64,000 nucleotides of DNA from Candidatus Heimdallarchaeota archaeon (GCA_016840095.1 JAEOSZ010000031.1:62001-126000), one strand, 5' to 3'. Positions 18,607 to 27,822 are shown, counted from the stretch's first letter. Notes: a model not told the origin generated them from the letters alone. Program-made: numbers and translations.

Positions 18607-19158
18607 TTATTTGATTTTCTGATGATTATTATTTTCCAATTTACGTTGTTTTCTATTTTCACTCCTTTTCATTCTTTTGTCAAGAAATCTGGGACTGAAA
18701 GTCCACAAATCATTCCAGATGAAGTTATTAACTAAACCTACGAAAAATGCAATACTAGTAACAAGATATTTGTTCCCACCAAGTTTAGTATGAAAACCAA
18801 AAATTATAGCTGTATACATAGCAAAACTAGTAATTCCTATACCTGCAAATTGGAGAAATTGCACAAATGCTGTGGGTTTGTAACCTTTCTCTTGATCTTT
18901 GAATGTCCAAAATTTATGTGAAAGAAAGGTAATTACCATAACAATTGTAATCGACATCAAAGATGATACTAACACCTTGTCTATTTCTAATGACCAGATT
19001 ATGAAAAGTGGGTCATAACTGAAGAATCTATTGAACATCATTAGAAATAAGAAAATTAGAAGCTCATTTATTCCCCAACCAATAAGACCTATTATTACAA
19101 ATTTTGCAAATCTTTTTCCTCTGTTAGTTGAGAAAAAGTTTTGTTTCTCCTCTGTCAA
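18607..19158 (-). CDS. GtrA family membrane protein
   Basis: The 183-residue protein has four hydrophobic helices and the typical GtrA opening RFAKFVIIGLIGWGINELL. It also has the conserved KFWTF segment after helix two and a final NDLWTF. GtrA-type proteins are thought to move polyprenyl-linked sugars across the membrane for surface polysaccharide or glycoprotein assembly. The start is TTG at 19158, because no ATG lies before the first helix. It is followed by a small membrane protein. Confidence 0.8.
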   Translation of the reverse strand: MTEEKQNFFSTNRGKRFAKFVIIGLIGWGINELLIFLFLMMFNRFFSYDPLFIIWSLEIDKVLVSSLMSITIVMVITFLSHKFWTFKDQEKGYKPTAFVQFLQFAGIGITSFAMYTAIIFGFHTKLGGNKYLVTSIAFFVGLVNNFIWNDLWTFSPRFLDKRMKRSENRKQRKLENNNHQKIK

Positions 19159-19199
19159 TATATCAACCAGCTATGAAATAGAAATAAAGAAAAGAAAAG

Positions 19200-20435
19200 T
19201 TAGAAGATTTTTAATTCTCTTCCTAAGTCTTCGAATTTCATTAGAGCAAAATCAAGATCTTCTTTTGTCAAACCAGCATTCATCATGACACGAATTCTAG
19301 CAGTTCCTCTAGGAACCATTGGGAAGACTATTGGTAATGCAAAAATTCCTTCTTCCATGAGTCTATCGCTTAAATTCTTAGCAACATCATTTTCTCCACA
19401 AATGATAGGAACAATTGCTGTTGGACATTTTGCAGAAGCAGCTGTTATCTCATGTCCATACCCCATATCAACTATTTTACTCTTGAAGTAATCACAGTTA
19501 TCTAGAAGTTTTTCTACAACTGGTTCGTGGAATGGTGATTTAGGATCTAATACTTCTAAGGAACCAAGTGCTGCACCAGCAACTGCTGGAGGTTGTGATC
19601 CACTCAAAAGATAGGATCTTCCAGTATTTCTAAGATAATTGACTAAATCTTGAGAACCTACTATTGCACCACCGACTACACCCATAGCTTTAGAGTAAGT
19701 ATTCATCTCAACTTGGACTTTACCTTGTAATCCGAAGTGATCAACGATACCTTTACCTTTCTTATTACGACCTAAAACACCGTCACCATGAGCATCGTCT
19801 ACAAAAATCATTGCACCGTATTCTTCAGCTAGCTTTTGTATGTCGTCTAGAGGAGACATATCTCCATCCATAGAGAAAACACCATCAGTAATAACTAAAA
19901 TTCTCTTTTCTCCATTTGGATCTGCAGCATCAGCTTCTTTCAATCTCTCTTCTAAACTACCCATATCACAGTGATCATAAATAGTTCGAACAGTTTTTGT
20001 CAAACGAACTCCATCAATAATTGAACCATGATTTAGTTGATCAGAAATAATGAAATCATCTCTTCTAACCAATGTTGGTATTGCTCCTTCATTTGCAATA
20101 AAACCTGACATCCATACAATTGATGCTTCTTGTTCTTTAAATTCTGCATGCTTTCTCTCCCATTCTTCATGAATGGCCATATTTCCAGCTATAGCTCTCA
20201 CTGAACCAGAACCTGCACCGAATTTTTCTGTAGCTTCTATTGCTTTCTTTTTGAGATGAGGATGATTGCTCAAATTCAGATAGTTGTTTGAACAAAGCAT
20301 TAGTAAATCTTTACCATCTACTTTTACTTTTGTCTCAGAAGGAGTTTCAAGTGACCTGTGCACCCATTCTCTACCTTCAGCTTGTATTTTTTGATATTCT
20401 TCTTTCAGAAATTTTGTTGGGTCTCTTTTTACCAT
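19200..20435 (-). CDS. Glycine C-acetyltransferase/AONS family PLP enzyme (Kbl-like)
   Basis: This alpha-oxoamine synthase is about 411 residues long. It has SNNYLNLSNHP near the start, the cofactor Asp and His in VDDAHGDGVLG, and the PLP lysine in NTYSKAMGVVGG (Lys252 in the longer form). The sequence is closest to 2-amino-3-ketobutyrate CoA ligase (Kbl), which joins glycine and acetyl-CoA in threonine breakdown. The BioF activity (7-keto-8-aminopelargonate) cannot be excluded. No threonine dehydrogenase or biotin gene is nearby. The ATG at 20435 is preferred; a GTG three codons upstream is also open. Confidence 0.85.
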   Translation of the reverse strand: MVKRDPTKFLKEEYQKIQAEGREWVHRSLETPSETKVKVDGKDLLMLCSNNYLNLSNHPHLKKKAIEATEKFGAGSGSVRAIAGNMAIHEEWERKHAEFKEQEASIVWMSGFIANEGAIPTLVRRDDFIISDQLNHGSIIDGVRLTKTVRTIYDHCDMGSLEERLKEADAADPNGEKRILVITDGVFSMDGDMSPLDDIQKLAEEYGAMIFVDDAHGDGVLGRNKKGKGIVDHFGLQGKVQVEMNTYSKAMGVVGGAIVGSQDLVNYLRNTGRSYLLSGSQPPAVAGAALGSLEVLDPKSPFHEPVVEKLLDNCDYFKSKIVDMGYGHEITAASAKCPTAIVPIICGENDVAKNLSDRLMEEGIFALPIVFPMVPRGTARIRVMMNAGLTKEDLDFALMKFEDLGRELKIF

Positions 20436-20599
20436 ATTCGACACCTATCATTCTCTAAAGTCTTATCAAACCATCCTTTTTTATATTTTATCCTTGATAG
20501 TTAAAACTAAATTATTATTTCTTCGGTTTTTTTAAGGGAAAAAGCTGTTTCGGAAAATCTTTTTATATTTATCTTATTAATTCATTCTCAAGTCATAAT

Positions 20600-22099
20600 G
20601 TGTTGAGAACTATGGTTTCTGTAAAGTATGATAAAGTGAGTATTGCTTATGATGATTTTATTGCTATAGATAATGTAACACTAAACATTCCTGATGGAGA
20701 AATAACCACATTGTTAGGACCATCAGGATGTGGAAAATCTACTCTTCTAAGAGCACTTGCAGGTTTTGTTGAACCTTTTGAAGGACAAATATTTCTAGGA
20801 GACAGAGAAGTAACTCATCTTCCTCCACAAAAAAGAAATACTGCAATGATTTTCCAGAATTACGCCCTCTGGCCTCATTTAACAATATTCAAAAATGTTG
20901 AATATGGACTCAAGTTAAGACTGAAACAGAAAATTGTCTATATCGCTGATATCTCGCAAAAGGAAGTTATTGAAGGACTTACCCATAACAAATACGGATC
21001 TTCAGATGAATTAGCTAAAAATGCAGAAGAATTTAAAGATTTCATGATCGGGAAAAACGTAAAGGATGTTTGGAGTTATACTCTAGAAGATGTACTTCCG
21101 GCTTTCAAAATTCCTAATAATAAGAATGCTAAATTTCTGCTAGGCGCACTGCAGAAAACTATCAGAGCTTACTATGAATTAGTCATTAAGGAACTTCCAG
21201 AATGGATTCCTCCAAGGAAAACCAGCTTTGAAAAAACAAAGATAAGAAAGAATCCTGTTCTCTATTTCTTCTGGTTAACAAAACCTTACTACTGGGTAAA
21301 TAGAAAAGTAAAATATATAGATGCTAAGGCAAGGATTGATCCTGCATTTAGTTTTAGAAAACAAAAAGTAGAAGAAGTTCTCGATATAGTTCATCTTGCT
21401 GATCAAGCAGAAAAGCATCCTACAGAACTCTCTGGAGGTCAACAACAACGTATTGCTTTGGCAAGAAGTATAGTAGTTGAACCTGATATCCTTCTGTGTG
21501 ATGAACCATTGAGTAATCTAGATGCTAAGCTTAGAAAAGAGTTGAGAACTGAAATTCGCTCTATCATTAAGAAGATTGGAATTACCTCAGTTTATGTAAC
21601 ACACGATCAAGCAGAAGCTCTTGCCATAAGTGATAGAATAGCAGTGATGAACATTGGATTTATTGAACAATATGGTACTCCCTTAGAGGTTTTCACAGAC
21701 CCGAGAACATTGTTTGTTGCACAGTTTATTGGAAGTTCAAGTACTATTTCAGGAAAAGTAGTCAAACCAAATGCTGTTGAACTTCCAGGAGGAGAGATAG
21801 TTAGTATAGCAACAAAGGAGAATCTTGCAGTAGATACTGAAGTTGATCTTGTTATCAGACCAGAAAATATTCTAGTCGCTGATAAGTCAGATTCTAGTGT
21901 TGAGATTGAGATAAATACAATAGAATATCTTGGAACCGAATTAAATATGACCGGTTTATTGAAAGATGGTTCAATACTTTTAGTAGATCTAGTTGAAGAA
22001 GCTGAGAAGTATGCTAAGATGGAAGTAGGAGAAAAAATCAACGTTAATTTAGTTCCTACAGAAATCTTCGTTTTTGTTGATAAAAAGAGAGTATACTAA
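20600..22099 (+). CDS. MalK/PotA-type ABC transporter ATPase with a ~140-residue insertion
   Basis: The 499-residue protein has Walker A GPSGCGKST, the Q-loop FQNYALWPHLT, signature LSGGQQQR, Walker B LLCDEPLSNLD and the H-loop THDQAEA. A C-terminal TOBE-type region of importer ATPases completes it. Between the Q-loop helix (about residue 108) and the signature helix (about 253), where relatives have some ten residues, there is a helical insertion of about 140 residues rich in aromatic and basic residues. No permease or binding-protein gene is adjacent, so its transporter is unknown. The start may be GTG 20600 or ATG 20612. Confidence 0.82.
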   Translation: MLRTMVSVKYDKVSIAYDDFIAIDNVTLNIPDGEITTLLGPSGCGKSTLLRALAGFVEPFEGQIFLGDREVTHLPPQKRNTAMIFQNYALWPHLTIFKNVEYGLKLRLKQKIVYIADISQKEVIEGLTHNKYGSSDELAKNAEEFKDFMIGKNVKDVWSYTLEDVLPAFKIPNNKNAKFLLGALQKTIRAYYELVIKELPEWIPPRKTSFEKTKIRKNPVLYFFWLTKPYYWVNRKVKYIDAKARIDPAFSFRKQKVEEVLDIVHLADQAEKHPTELSGGQQQRIALARSIVVEPDILLCDEPLSNLDAKLRKELRTEIRSIIKKIGITSVYVTHDQAEALAISDRIAVMNIGFIEQYGTPLEVFTDPRTLFVAQFIGSSSTISGKVVKPNAVELPGGEIVSIATKENLAVDTEVDLVIRPENILVADKSDSSVEIEINTIEYLGTELNMTGLLKDGSILLVDLVEEAEKYAKMEVGEKINVNLVPTEIFVFVDKKRVY

Positions 22100-22129
22100 T
22101 ACTCATTTTTCTTTTATTTTTGTAAAATC

Positions 22130-22139
22130 TTTATATATG
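22130..22139 (+). promoter_or_regulatory. TATA box of the UPF0173-like hydrolase gene
   Basis: The sequence tttatatatg is centred about 31 bp upstream of the ATG at 22166. It follows a T-rich stretch (22104-22122) that could end transcription of the ABC ATPase gene. Confidence 0.45.
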
Positions 22140-22165
22140 TCTAATTTACGTTTTAATCGATTACT

Positions 22166-22846
22166 ATGTTTGAATATGAAGGAATCAAAATTCATTGGTT
22201 AGGACACGATGCTTTTTTGATAGTAGCTAAAGGAAAACACATCTACCTTGATCCATATAAGTTAGGTAAATCTGGGTTGCCAAAAGCTGATATTATTATA
22301 AGTAGTCATGAACACTTTGACCATTGTAATCCTGAGGCAATCAATCTAGTTTCTTCAAATGATACTATGTTGATTGGACCATCGGTTGTTCAGGATATAT
22401 TTGAAGAGAAAATCGATTCAAAGAAAGGAATGAAAGTATTAAATCCAGGAGATTCTATAGACTTAGAAGGATTTAAAATCTCTGCAATTGCTGCTTATAA
22501 TATTCATAGATTCAGAGATCCTGAAACAAAAACACCATTCCATCCTAAAGAATCAGGACATATAGGTCCAATAGTAGATATTGATGGTGTCACAATATAT
22601 CATGCTGGTGATGCAGATAAAATTCCAGAGATGGATGGTCTGAATCCAACTATAGCTCTAATACCTATTTCTGGAACCTATGTGATGGATGTTGATGAAG
22701 CTGTTGAAGCTGCAAAAGCAATAAACGCTAAAATTACCATTCCAATGCATGTAGGTAGAGGAATAGGAAAATTAGAATTCATTGAAGAATTTAAAAACAA
22801 ACTTCCAGATTATGAAATAGTAACTATGGAATTAGAAGAAGATTAG
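22166..22846 (+). CDS. UPF0173/UlaG-like metallo-beta-lactamase-fold hydrolase
   Basis: The 226-residue protein has the metal-binding motif SSHEHFDHC, the aspartate in YHAGDAD and a late MHVG. It also has the short N-terminal WLGHDAF turn typical of the UPF0173 metal-dependent hydrolase and UlaG lactonase group. The substrate is not known. It is a single-gene unit convergent with the AspA-like gene. Confidence 0.8.
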   Translation: MFEYEGIKIHWLGHDAFLIVAKGKHIYLDPYKLGKSGLPKADIIISSHEHFDHCNPEAINLVSSNDTMLIGPSVVQDIFEEKIDSKKGMKVLNPGDSIDLEGFKISAIAAYNIHRFRDPETKTPFHPKESGHIGPIVDIDGVTIYHAGDADKIPEMDGLNPTIALIPISGTYVMDVDEAVEAAKAINAKITIPMHVGRGIGKLEFIEEFKNKLPDYEIVTMELEED

Positions 22847-22853
22847 AATATAT

Positions 22854-23984
22854 CTAATTCTTTTTCTCCTCTTTTTTCTCATATTCCCAAGGCAAAACTA
22901 GTGGAATAGTATTATCTACTATGAAAACTCCAATTTCTTGATTAGGATAACATCTAATATCATCCCACATCCCCAAAATTGTTCCATATCCTGGAGCGAG
23001 TATTGTTTCTTTAACTTTACCAAAAATATCTCTAACTTCAAAAATAGGTGTATCTTTTTCAACAACTTTACCTGCTTTGATAAGAGGAACAAAGAAACCA
23101 GAATGGGTGGTTCTTATTGTAACTTCTCTCCACATTTTCTCATCTAATACTGGGAAGCTAGTAACTTTTTCTATTTCTCCTTCAAGATTTCCAGCATGTT
23201 TTAATGCATTGAAAACTCCGATTTTTGCACTACTCACAATATCAGTCTCAACATATCCAGAAGCTCCTAACTCAACAGTGAAACCTGGTTTTCTATATTT
23301 ATTCACAAAGCTTCCTGTTGTTGATCTCTGAAGATTATTCTTAAAATAGTACTTTGGAGGTCCTTCTAAAACAAGCGTGAAACCAAAAGCTTCTACAAAT
23401 TCTTTTGTTTTATCAAAGAGCTTTTGCGATTCTTCTTTCTGACCTTCAATTTTTTCATCATAATATACTCTATCTAAGTAAGAGAAAGGCAAAGAACGTA
23501 TCGCATGACAATGCAGATCTATATAGAAATCTACTTTATCAAAAATTTCTGCAAATTTAGTGTAAAAGATTTCTTGAACATTTGGATAATTCTCAGAATC
23601 AAGATTTGCATCAAATGGATCTTCATATTTGAGTTCTGGTTTCTTCTTAGGTTTTGGATCTGGCCAAAGTCTATTTGGGTCTTTGCTAATATAGAGTGGT
23701 GTTCTGGTCATCACTAAAAGACCAGCTGGATTCAAAGAAGGGATTATTATAATAGTGCCTTTAACTTTGGATGGATTAATTTCTTGAATTAGTTCTTGAA
23801 GAGTAACTAAACCATGAAGCTCATCTCCATGGATATTTCCTGATAATAGGAATGTTGGACCTTCTTCAATACCCTCAATCAAGCAAATTGGTAATCTCTC
23901 TTTGGTTCCATGTGGGTATTCTAACATGTCAATATAACCAAATATTTTCTCGCCTTTTTTGCTCTGTATATCAAAAACTTGCAT
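22854..23984 (-). CDS. Succinylglutamate desuccinylase/aspartoacylase-like metallohydrolase
   Basis: The 376-residue protein has the zinc ligands of the AstE/AspA family: His and Glu in GNIHGDELHG and a His in DLHCH. An ELGASGYVETD segment corresponds to the catalytic glutamate region. The C-terminal third is a small beta domain of the type found in the COG3608 branch. It should deacylate an N-acyl amino acid or similar amide; the exact substrate is unknown. It lies alone on its strand. Confidence 0.78.
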   Translation of the reverse strand: MQVFDIQSKKGEKIFGYIDMLEYPHGTKERLPICLIEGIEEGPTFLLSGNIHGDELHGLVTLQELIQEINPSKVKGTIIIIPSLNPAGLLVMTRTPLYISKDPNRLWPDPKPKKKPELKYEDPFDANLDSENYPNVQEIFYTKFAEIFDKVDFYIDLHCHAIRSLPFSYLDRVYYDEKIEGQKEESQKLFDKTKEFVEAFGFTLVLEGPPKYYFKNNLQRSTTGSFVNKYRKPGFTVELGASGYVETDIVSSAKIGVFNALKHAGNLEGEIEKVTSFPVLDEKMWREVTIRTTHSGFFVPLIKAGKVVEKDTPIFEVRDIFGKVKETILAPGYGTILGMWDDIRCYPNQEIGVFIVDNTIPLVLPWEYEKKEEKKN

Positions 23985-24036
23985 AATAACTCAATTTCAA
24001 AGAAACGAATAACTATATAGATTTTTCTAAAAAAAT

Positions 24037-25335
24037 CTATTCAAATTCTTTCATTATTTGAAAAGTAATTACATCTTCAATCCAGGGGAGTTTTGCAATA
24101 GATTTCTCCACTAAGCTGAATGCTTTTCCAATACTTCTCATTTTAACATTGATTAGAAGGTCATAGGTTCCTGTGATGAAAGATACACTTTCAATTCCTT
24201 TCATCTTGGACAATTCTTCTACATCTATTGCAAATCCTTGCTTAGCTTTTGCTAAGAATATACTTTTGGTTTCAGATACTGCTAAAGCAATAACTCCAAT
24301 CAATATAAGAACTGATCCTGAAAGTTTTAGAACTATATCAAGAATTACATTTTCTCCTCCGAAACCAAAGATATCTGATAACCATATACTTGCTATTCCT
24401 ATTATCGGAAATGTTGTAACTACACTTACACTGTTCAAAGCTTTAACTATTGACATCTTACCCATTGTTAAAGCTCTGGAATAGAAGACTATAGATAAGA
24501 ATGCTAACAGCATAGATACAATAACTGGAAAGAGAGCTGCTTGCCAGGAATTACTGACTTCTATAAAACCACCTTTGGTGAGAGCTGGTATTGCTGCAAT
24601 TGTTTGACCAAAAGTAATAATCAACATTGTCCATATTCTAAGATTTATTGAATCATACAATTTACCATGTTTATCTTTTGTTGTTAGTGCTTTCTTTTGA
24701 AAGAAAATATAGAAAGCAGTAAAAATGGAAAAAGGTCCCATGATTAATAGCACATCAATAAGGAAATCTGTAAAAGAACCATCTCCCCCTACTCCTGAAA
24801 TTGAAGCAATTATCACTCCAAAGGCTATCATTGCAATTGATTGAATTTCTACAATCACTGGTTTTTCTCTTTCAGAGATTGCATCTCCGATTAGCAGATA
24901 AATAAGTACGAATTGACTAAAAGGCATTATAACAGATGAACCTTTTCTATTCATTAAATAAAAGTACAAAATTGTTGATCCTGTAGCAAACAAACCTGCA
25001 AAGAGTGTGTATATTGCTATTTTTCCTGTAGGAAGTCTTAGTTTTTGGAAATTTCCATCCAATTTATAACCTAAATTGAACTTCTTACCTAGTTTCGTCT
25101 CTCCTTTTCCTGGGATATGAAGTAACAGAACAAGTAGAAAAGTAACAATGAAACCAACAATCATCTCAAAAGCTCCGAAAATGAATGGGTCTGTAATTAG
25201 TTTGAAATTTACGTAATCATCTAATACAACATAGATACTAGTGATTATTCCACTTGCTAATGCTAGCATATAGAACGTACTTTTCCTTCGAAACCTACTT
25301 ACAGGTCTGTTTTCTGGAGTTGGCATATAATTCAC
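24037..25335 (-). CDS. DMT (EamA-like) transporter with C-terminal Lrp/AsnC-type ligand-binding domain
   Basis: The 432-residue protein begins with about ten hydrophobic helices (roughly residues 20-360) in the two-repeat pattern of drug/metabolite transporters. Its last 70 residues form a soluble domain with the Lrp/AsnC effector-binding pattern (RAM/ACT-like): GIESVSFITGTYDLLINVKM and a final helix-strand ending in VITFQIMKEFE. Such domains bind amino acids. This suggests a transporter gated or regulated by its substrate or a related amino acid. Its GTG start overlaps the TGA of the upstream gene, which encodes the same kind of domain alone. Confidence 0.75.
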   Translation of the reverse strand: MNYMPTPENRPVSRFRRKSTFYMLALASGIITSIYVVLDDYVNFKLITDPFIFGAFEMIVGFIVTFLLVLLLHIPGKGETKLGKKFNLGYKLDGNFQKLRLPTGKIAIYTLFAGLFATGSTILYFYLMNRKGSSVIMPFSQFVLIYLLIGDAISEREKPVIVEIQSIAMIAFGVIIASISGVGGDGSFTDFLIDVLLIMGPFSIFTAFYIFFQKKALTTKDKHGKLYDSINLRIWTMLIITFGQTIAAIPALTKGGFIEVSNSWQAALFPVIVSMLLAFLSIVFYSRALTMGKMSIVKALNSVSVVTTFPIIGIASIWLSDIFGFGGENVILDIVLKLSGSVLILIGVIALAVSETKSIFLAKAKQGFAIDVEELSKMKGIESVSFITGTYDLLINVKMRSIGKAFSLVEKSIAKLPWIEDVITFQIMKEFE

Positions 25336-25580
25336 TCTTTTAGTACTTCTTTTTCAATTACAGCTGTTTGAGTTTCTGTGATTCCCTCAATCATATGAAC
25401 TTGTTCTGTGGTTACAGTGAAAAGTTCTTCTAAATCCTCAACAATAATTTTTGTTACAATATCATATTCTCCTGTTACAACTGCAACATTTACGATATTA
25501 GGAATTTTTCTTAAAGCATTGATTACATCTTGTGTTTTTCCTAAATCTACTGTAAAGAAAATGTATGCTGATATGGTCAT
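25332..25580 (-). CDS. Stand-alone Lrp/AsnC ligand-binding (RAM) domain protein
   Basis: The 82-residue protein has the beta-alpha-beta-beta-alpha-beta pattern of the Lrp/AsnC effector domain, including VAVVTGEYDIVTKIIVED and a C-terminal TQTAVI strand. It has no DNA-binding helix-turn-helix. These small proteins usually form ring-shaped oligomers that bind amino acids. The gene overlaps the transporter gene by four bases (GTGA), so both are made together. The partner's tail has the same fold, so they may form mixed rings at the membrane. A TATA-like aattttattt lies about 28 bp upstream. Confidence 0.82.
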   Translation of the reverse strand: MTISAYIFFTVDLGKTQDVINALRKIPNIVNVAVVTGEYDIVTKIIVEDLEELFTVTTEQVHMIEGITETQTAVIEKEVLKE

Positions 25581-25712
25581 AAGCTTTCAAATTCTAAGGG
25601 GGAAATAAAATTTTCCACATAAGTGAAATCTACTCAGAAGAAATAGTTATCAATAAGCAAATTTTTTTTAAGGATAAGGACAGATACAACTTAACATCGT
25701 TGTGAATCAAAA

Positions 25713-26639
25713 ATGCGTTTTACTGGTCTAAATCCCGAAGATAAACTCATGGAAAAAATCCAACAATCTTACGATGAGGAAGATGAGGATATCGATGAGA
25801 TACTAGGTCAGAAGAGTTTCACAGAGTCTGATGTTAAAGAACTTCAGGAAAGAAATAGAATTCTTCTTGAAGCACTGAGGAAAGTTAAGCTTCTTGTTGA
25901 GCGACTCTTAGTTCAAAATAGAGATCTTAAGAAAAGAGTTGAAGGTTTAGAGATCGAATTCAAAGAACAGAACAAAAAAGGAGTAAAACTGGTTTCTGCA
26001 GCAAGATATAATGAGATGCAGAATAATGCAACAGAACTTGCAAGAAGTTTGCCCAAATTGATTAAACTAATTAAGCTTCTAAATCAAGAAAACAAACTTG
26101 TAAAAGACAAGTATGCTGCTCTTGAGAATGAATTCGAAGATTTAATTGATGAGAGAGATGATTTGAAAGATAAAATCATTCTGCTTAACGAAGCCAATCA
26201 AGAACAGGTTTTAACTGAATTAACCGAACTTTTCCCAACAGAAGCGCTTGCTGCGAAAGCTGCCAAAGCAATGACTGCGTCACAAAAACGGAAAGCAGTC
26301 ATTGAAAATGGAACTATTGGTCCAGAATCAAAAACTATAGCTGAAGCAACTAGTGAATCAGTTGTGAGTTTTGAAGACCAAGCTAAGACTGATCTTGAAT
26401 CAGTATCTGGTTTCAGTAATGAACAGATTTCCAAATTAGTAAACCTTGTAATGGAGATTAATGATAAGATTGAGAATCTAAGCGGAACCATGGTGGTTTC
26501 TGCTCCAGTAAGAAGGAGAGGAAAAGTTGATCTTGATTTGAGTGATGCTATAACAGAAGGGGAGATTGAAAAACCTGATGAACCTCCAGATAGACCTGAT
26601 TTGGAAGAAGTTCTTGATGATATCTTAATTTCAGGCTAA
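25713..26639 (+). CDS. Long coiled-coil protein, uncharacterised
   Basis: The 308-residue acidic protein has extended heptad-rich segments (about residues 45-100 and 125-175) and a more flexible, Ala/Glu-rich centre. A second short coiled coil lies near 235-255. It ends with a Pro/Asp-rich tail and a short amphipathic segment, LEEVLDDILI. It has no signal peptide or membrane helix. It may be a scaffold or cytoskeletal-type adaptor; no homologue is recognised. Confidence 0.65.
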   Translation: MRFTGLNPEDKLMEKIQQSYDEEDEDIDEILGQKSFTESDVKELQERNRILLEALRKVKLLVERLLVQNRDLKKRVEGLEIEFKEQNKKGVKLVSAARYNEMQNNATELARSLPKLIKLIKLLNQENKLVKDKYAALENEFEDLIDERDDLKDKIILLNEANQEQVLTELTELFPTEALAAKAAKAMTASQKRKAVIENGTIGPESKTIAEATSESVVSFEDQAKTDLESVSGFSNEQISKLVNLVMEINDKIENLSGTMVVSAPVRRRGKVDLDLSDAITEGEIEKPDEPPDRPDLEEVLDDILISG

Positions 26640-26665
26640 TTTATCAAGTATGTTTTGGTGTTTAA

Positions 26666-27112
26666 ATGTCTAACGAAGAGAGCTTTGAATATGAAATTTC
26701 TATGATTAGAAAGGACAAGTATAAATTTGAAATTGATTTTGGAAATGAAACAATTCCAAATCTTCTTACAGATGAATCAAAAGCAGTTCCTGGTGGAGAA
26801 GGTCTTGGACCAACACCTTCAATGCTTCTTGCAACTGCAGTAGGAAATTGCTTATCAGCATCCCTAACTTTCTGCATTACAAAAATGAAGCTAGAAGTAG
26901 TAAATTTGAAGACACTAGTTAAATTTACCCGAAAAAGAAATGAAGAAGGCTTCTGGAGAATCTCTCAAATTAGTGTTAATTTAGAACCTGAAGTTGAAGA
27001 TAAAGATTCTTCCCAATATCTCAAATGCATCGATATTTTCAAGAAATACTGCATAGTTAGTGGAAGTGTAGAAGAAGGTATACCGGTTAATGTAACTATT
27101 GACGGAAACTAG
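26666..27112 (+). CDS. OsmC/Ohr family protein, two-cysteine copy
   Basis: The 148-residue protein has the OsmC-fold pattern GPTPSMLLATAVGNCLSAS with the first active cysteine, and a second cysteine in FKKYCIVSGSV about where peroxidatic OsmC proteins carry CPVS. Thiol peroxidase activity toward organic hydroperoxides is plausible. It is the first of a tandem pair with the gene at 27179; the two are clearly duplicates, with identical length and many shared residues. Confidence 0.82.
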   Translation: MSNEESFEYEISMIRKDKYKFEIDFGNETIPNLLTDESKAVPGGEGLGPTPSMLLATAVGNCLSASLTFCITKMKLEVVNLKTLVKFTRKRNEEGFWRISQISVNLEPEVEDKDSSQYLKCIDIFKKYCIVSGSVEEGIPVNVTIDGN

Positions 27113-27165
27113 AGCGAGTTTTTGCAATAAGACGATATACTTATATCAAGATCAAACATCCTTTT

Positions 27166-27172
27166 AGGAGAG
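27166..27172 (+). promoter_or_regulatory. Shine-Dalgarno site AGGAGAG
   Basis: The site sits six bases before the ATG of the second OsmC gene. Clear Shine-Dalgarno sequences are rare in this window, so this one indicates a leadered message. A TATA-like gatatacttatatc lies 25-30 bp farther upstream. Confidence 0.55.
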
Positions 27173-27178
27173 ATTAGA

Positions 27179-27625
27179 ATGAGTAAGAATGATATTTTTG
27201 AATATGAAATTAGTATGAGCAGAAAAGACAATTACAAGTTTGAAGTTGATTTTGGAAAAGATTCAATTCATCCTCTCATAGTAGATGAGCCAGAACAAAT
27301 TCCTGGTGGTGAAAATGCAGGACCTATGCCTTCAATGTTAGTTGCTACAGCTGTAGGACACTGTTTATCTGGTTCACTAATTTTATGTTTATCTAAAATG
27401 AAAACAGAAATTGCTAACATAAAGACAAAAGTTAAGGTTACTAGAACGTGTAATGATGAAGGAGTCTGGAGAATCTCGCAACTAACAATTAATATTGAAC
27501 CTGAAATTGAAAATAAGAACTCTATAGAATATCTAAAATGCTTAGACGCTTTCAAAAGCTATGCTGATACTGCTAATAGTGTAGAAGCTGGAATCCCATT
27601 AAAAATAACAGTTGATGGAAAATAG
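27179..27625 (+). CDS. OsmC family paralogue lacking the second cysteine
   Basis: The 148-residue protein is a tandem duplicate of the preceding OsmC gene. It keeps the first cysteine in AVGHCLSGS, but the second cysteine of its neighbour (KYCIVS) is replaced in SYADTANS. A two-cysteine peroxidase cycle is therefore not possible without another thiol. It may bind or sense small molecules or act with a one-cysteine mechanism. It has its own promoter and ribosome binding site. Confidence 0.8.
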   Translation: MSKNDIFEYEISMSRKDNYKFEVDFGKDSIHPLIVDEPEQIPGGENAGPMPSMLVATAVGHCLSGSLILCLSKMKTEIANIKTKVKVTRTCNDEGVWRISQLTINIEPEIENKNSIEYLKCLDAFKSYADTANSVEAGIPLKITVDGK

Positions 27626-27822
27626 AGAGAGTTTCAGCTCCCCGTTTTTCTTGCATTACTCTCGTTCAATGTAGTGCATGAACATCATTAACTCTCAAAT
27701 GTATATTTTGGTAGCATCTAATATTATTTTTGTTCAATCAGTCGATTTTTCATATCTATAAATTTCTTGTTTAGGCAAAAACTTTATATTGAATCTTATA
27801 ATACGCAAATAATACGGGTAAG

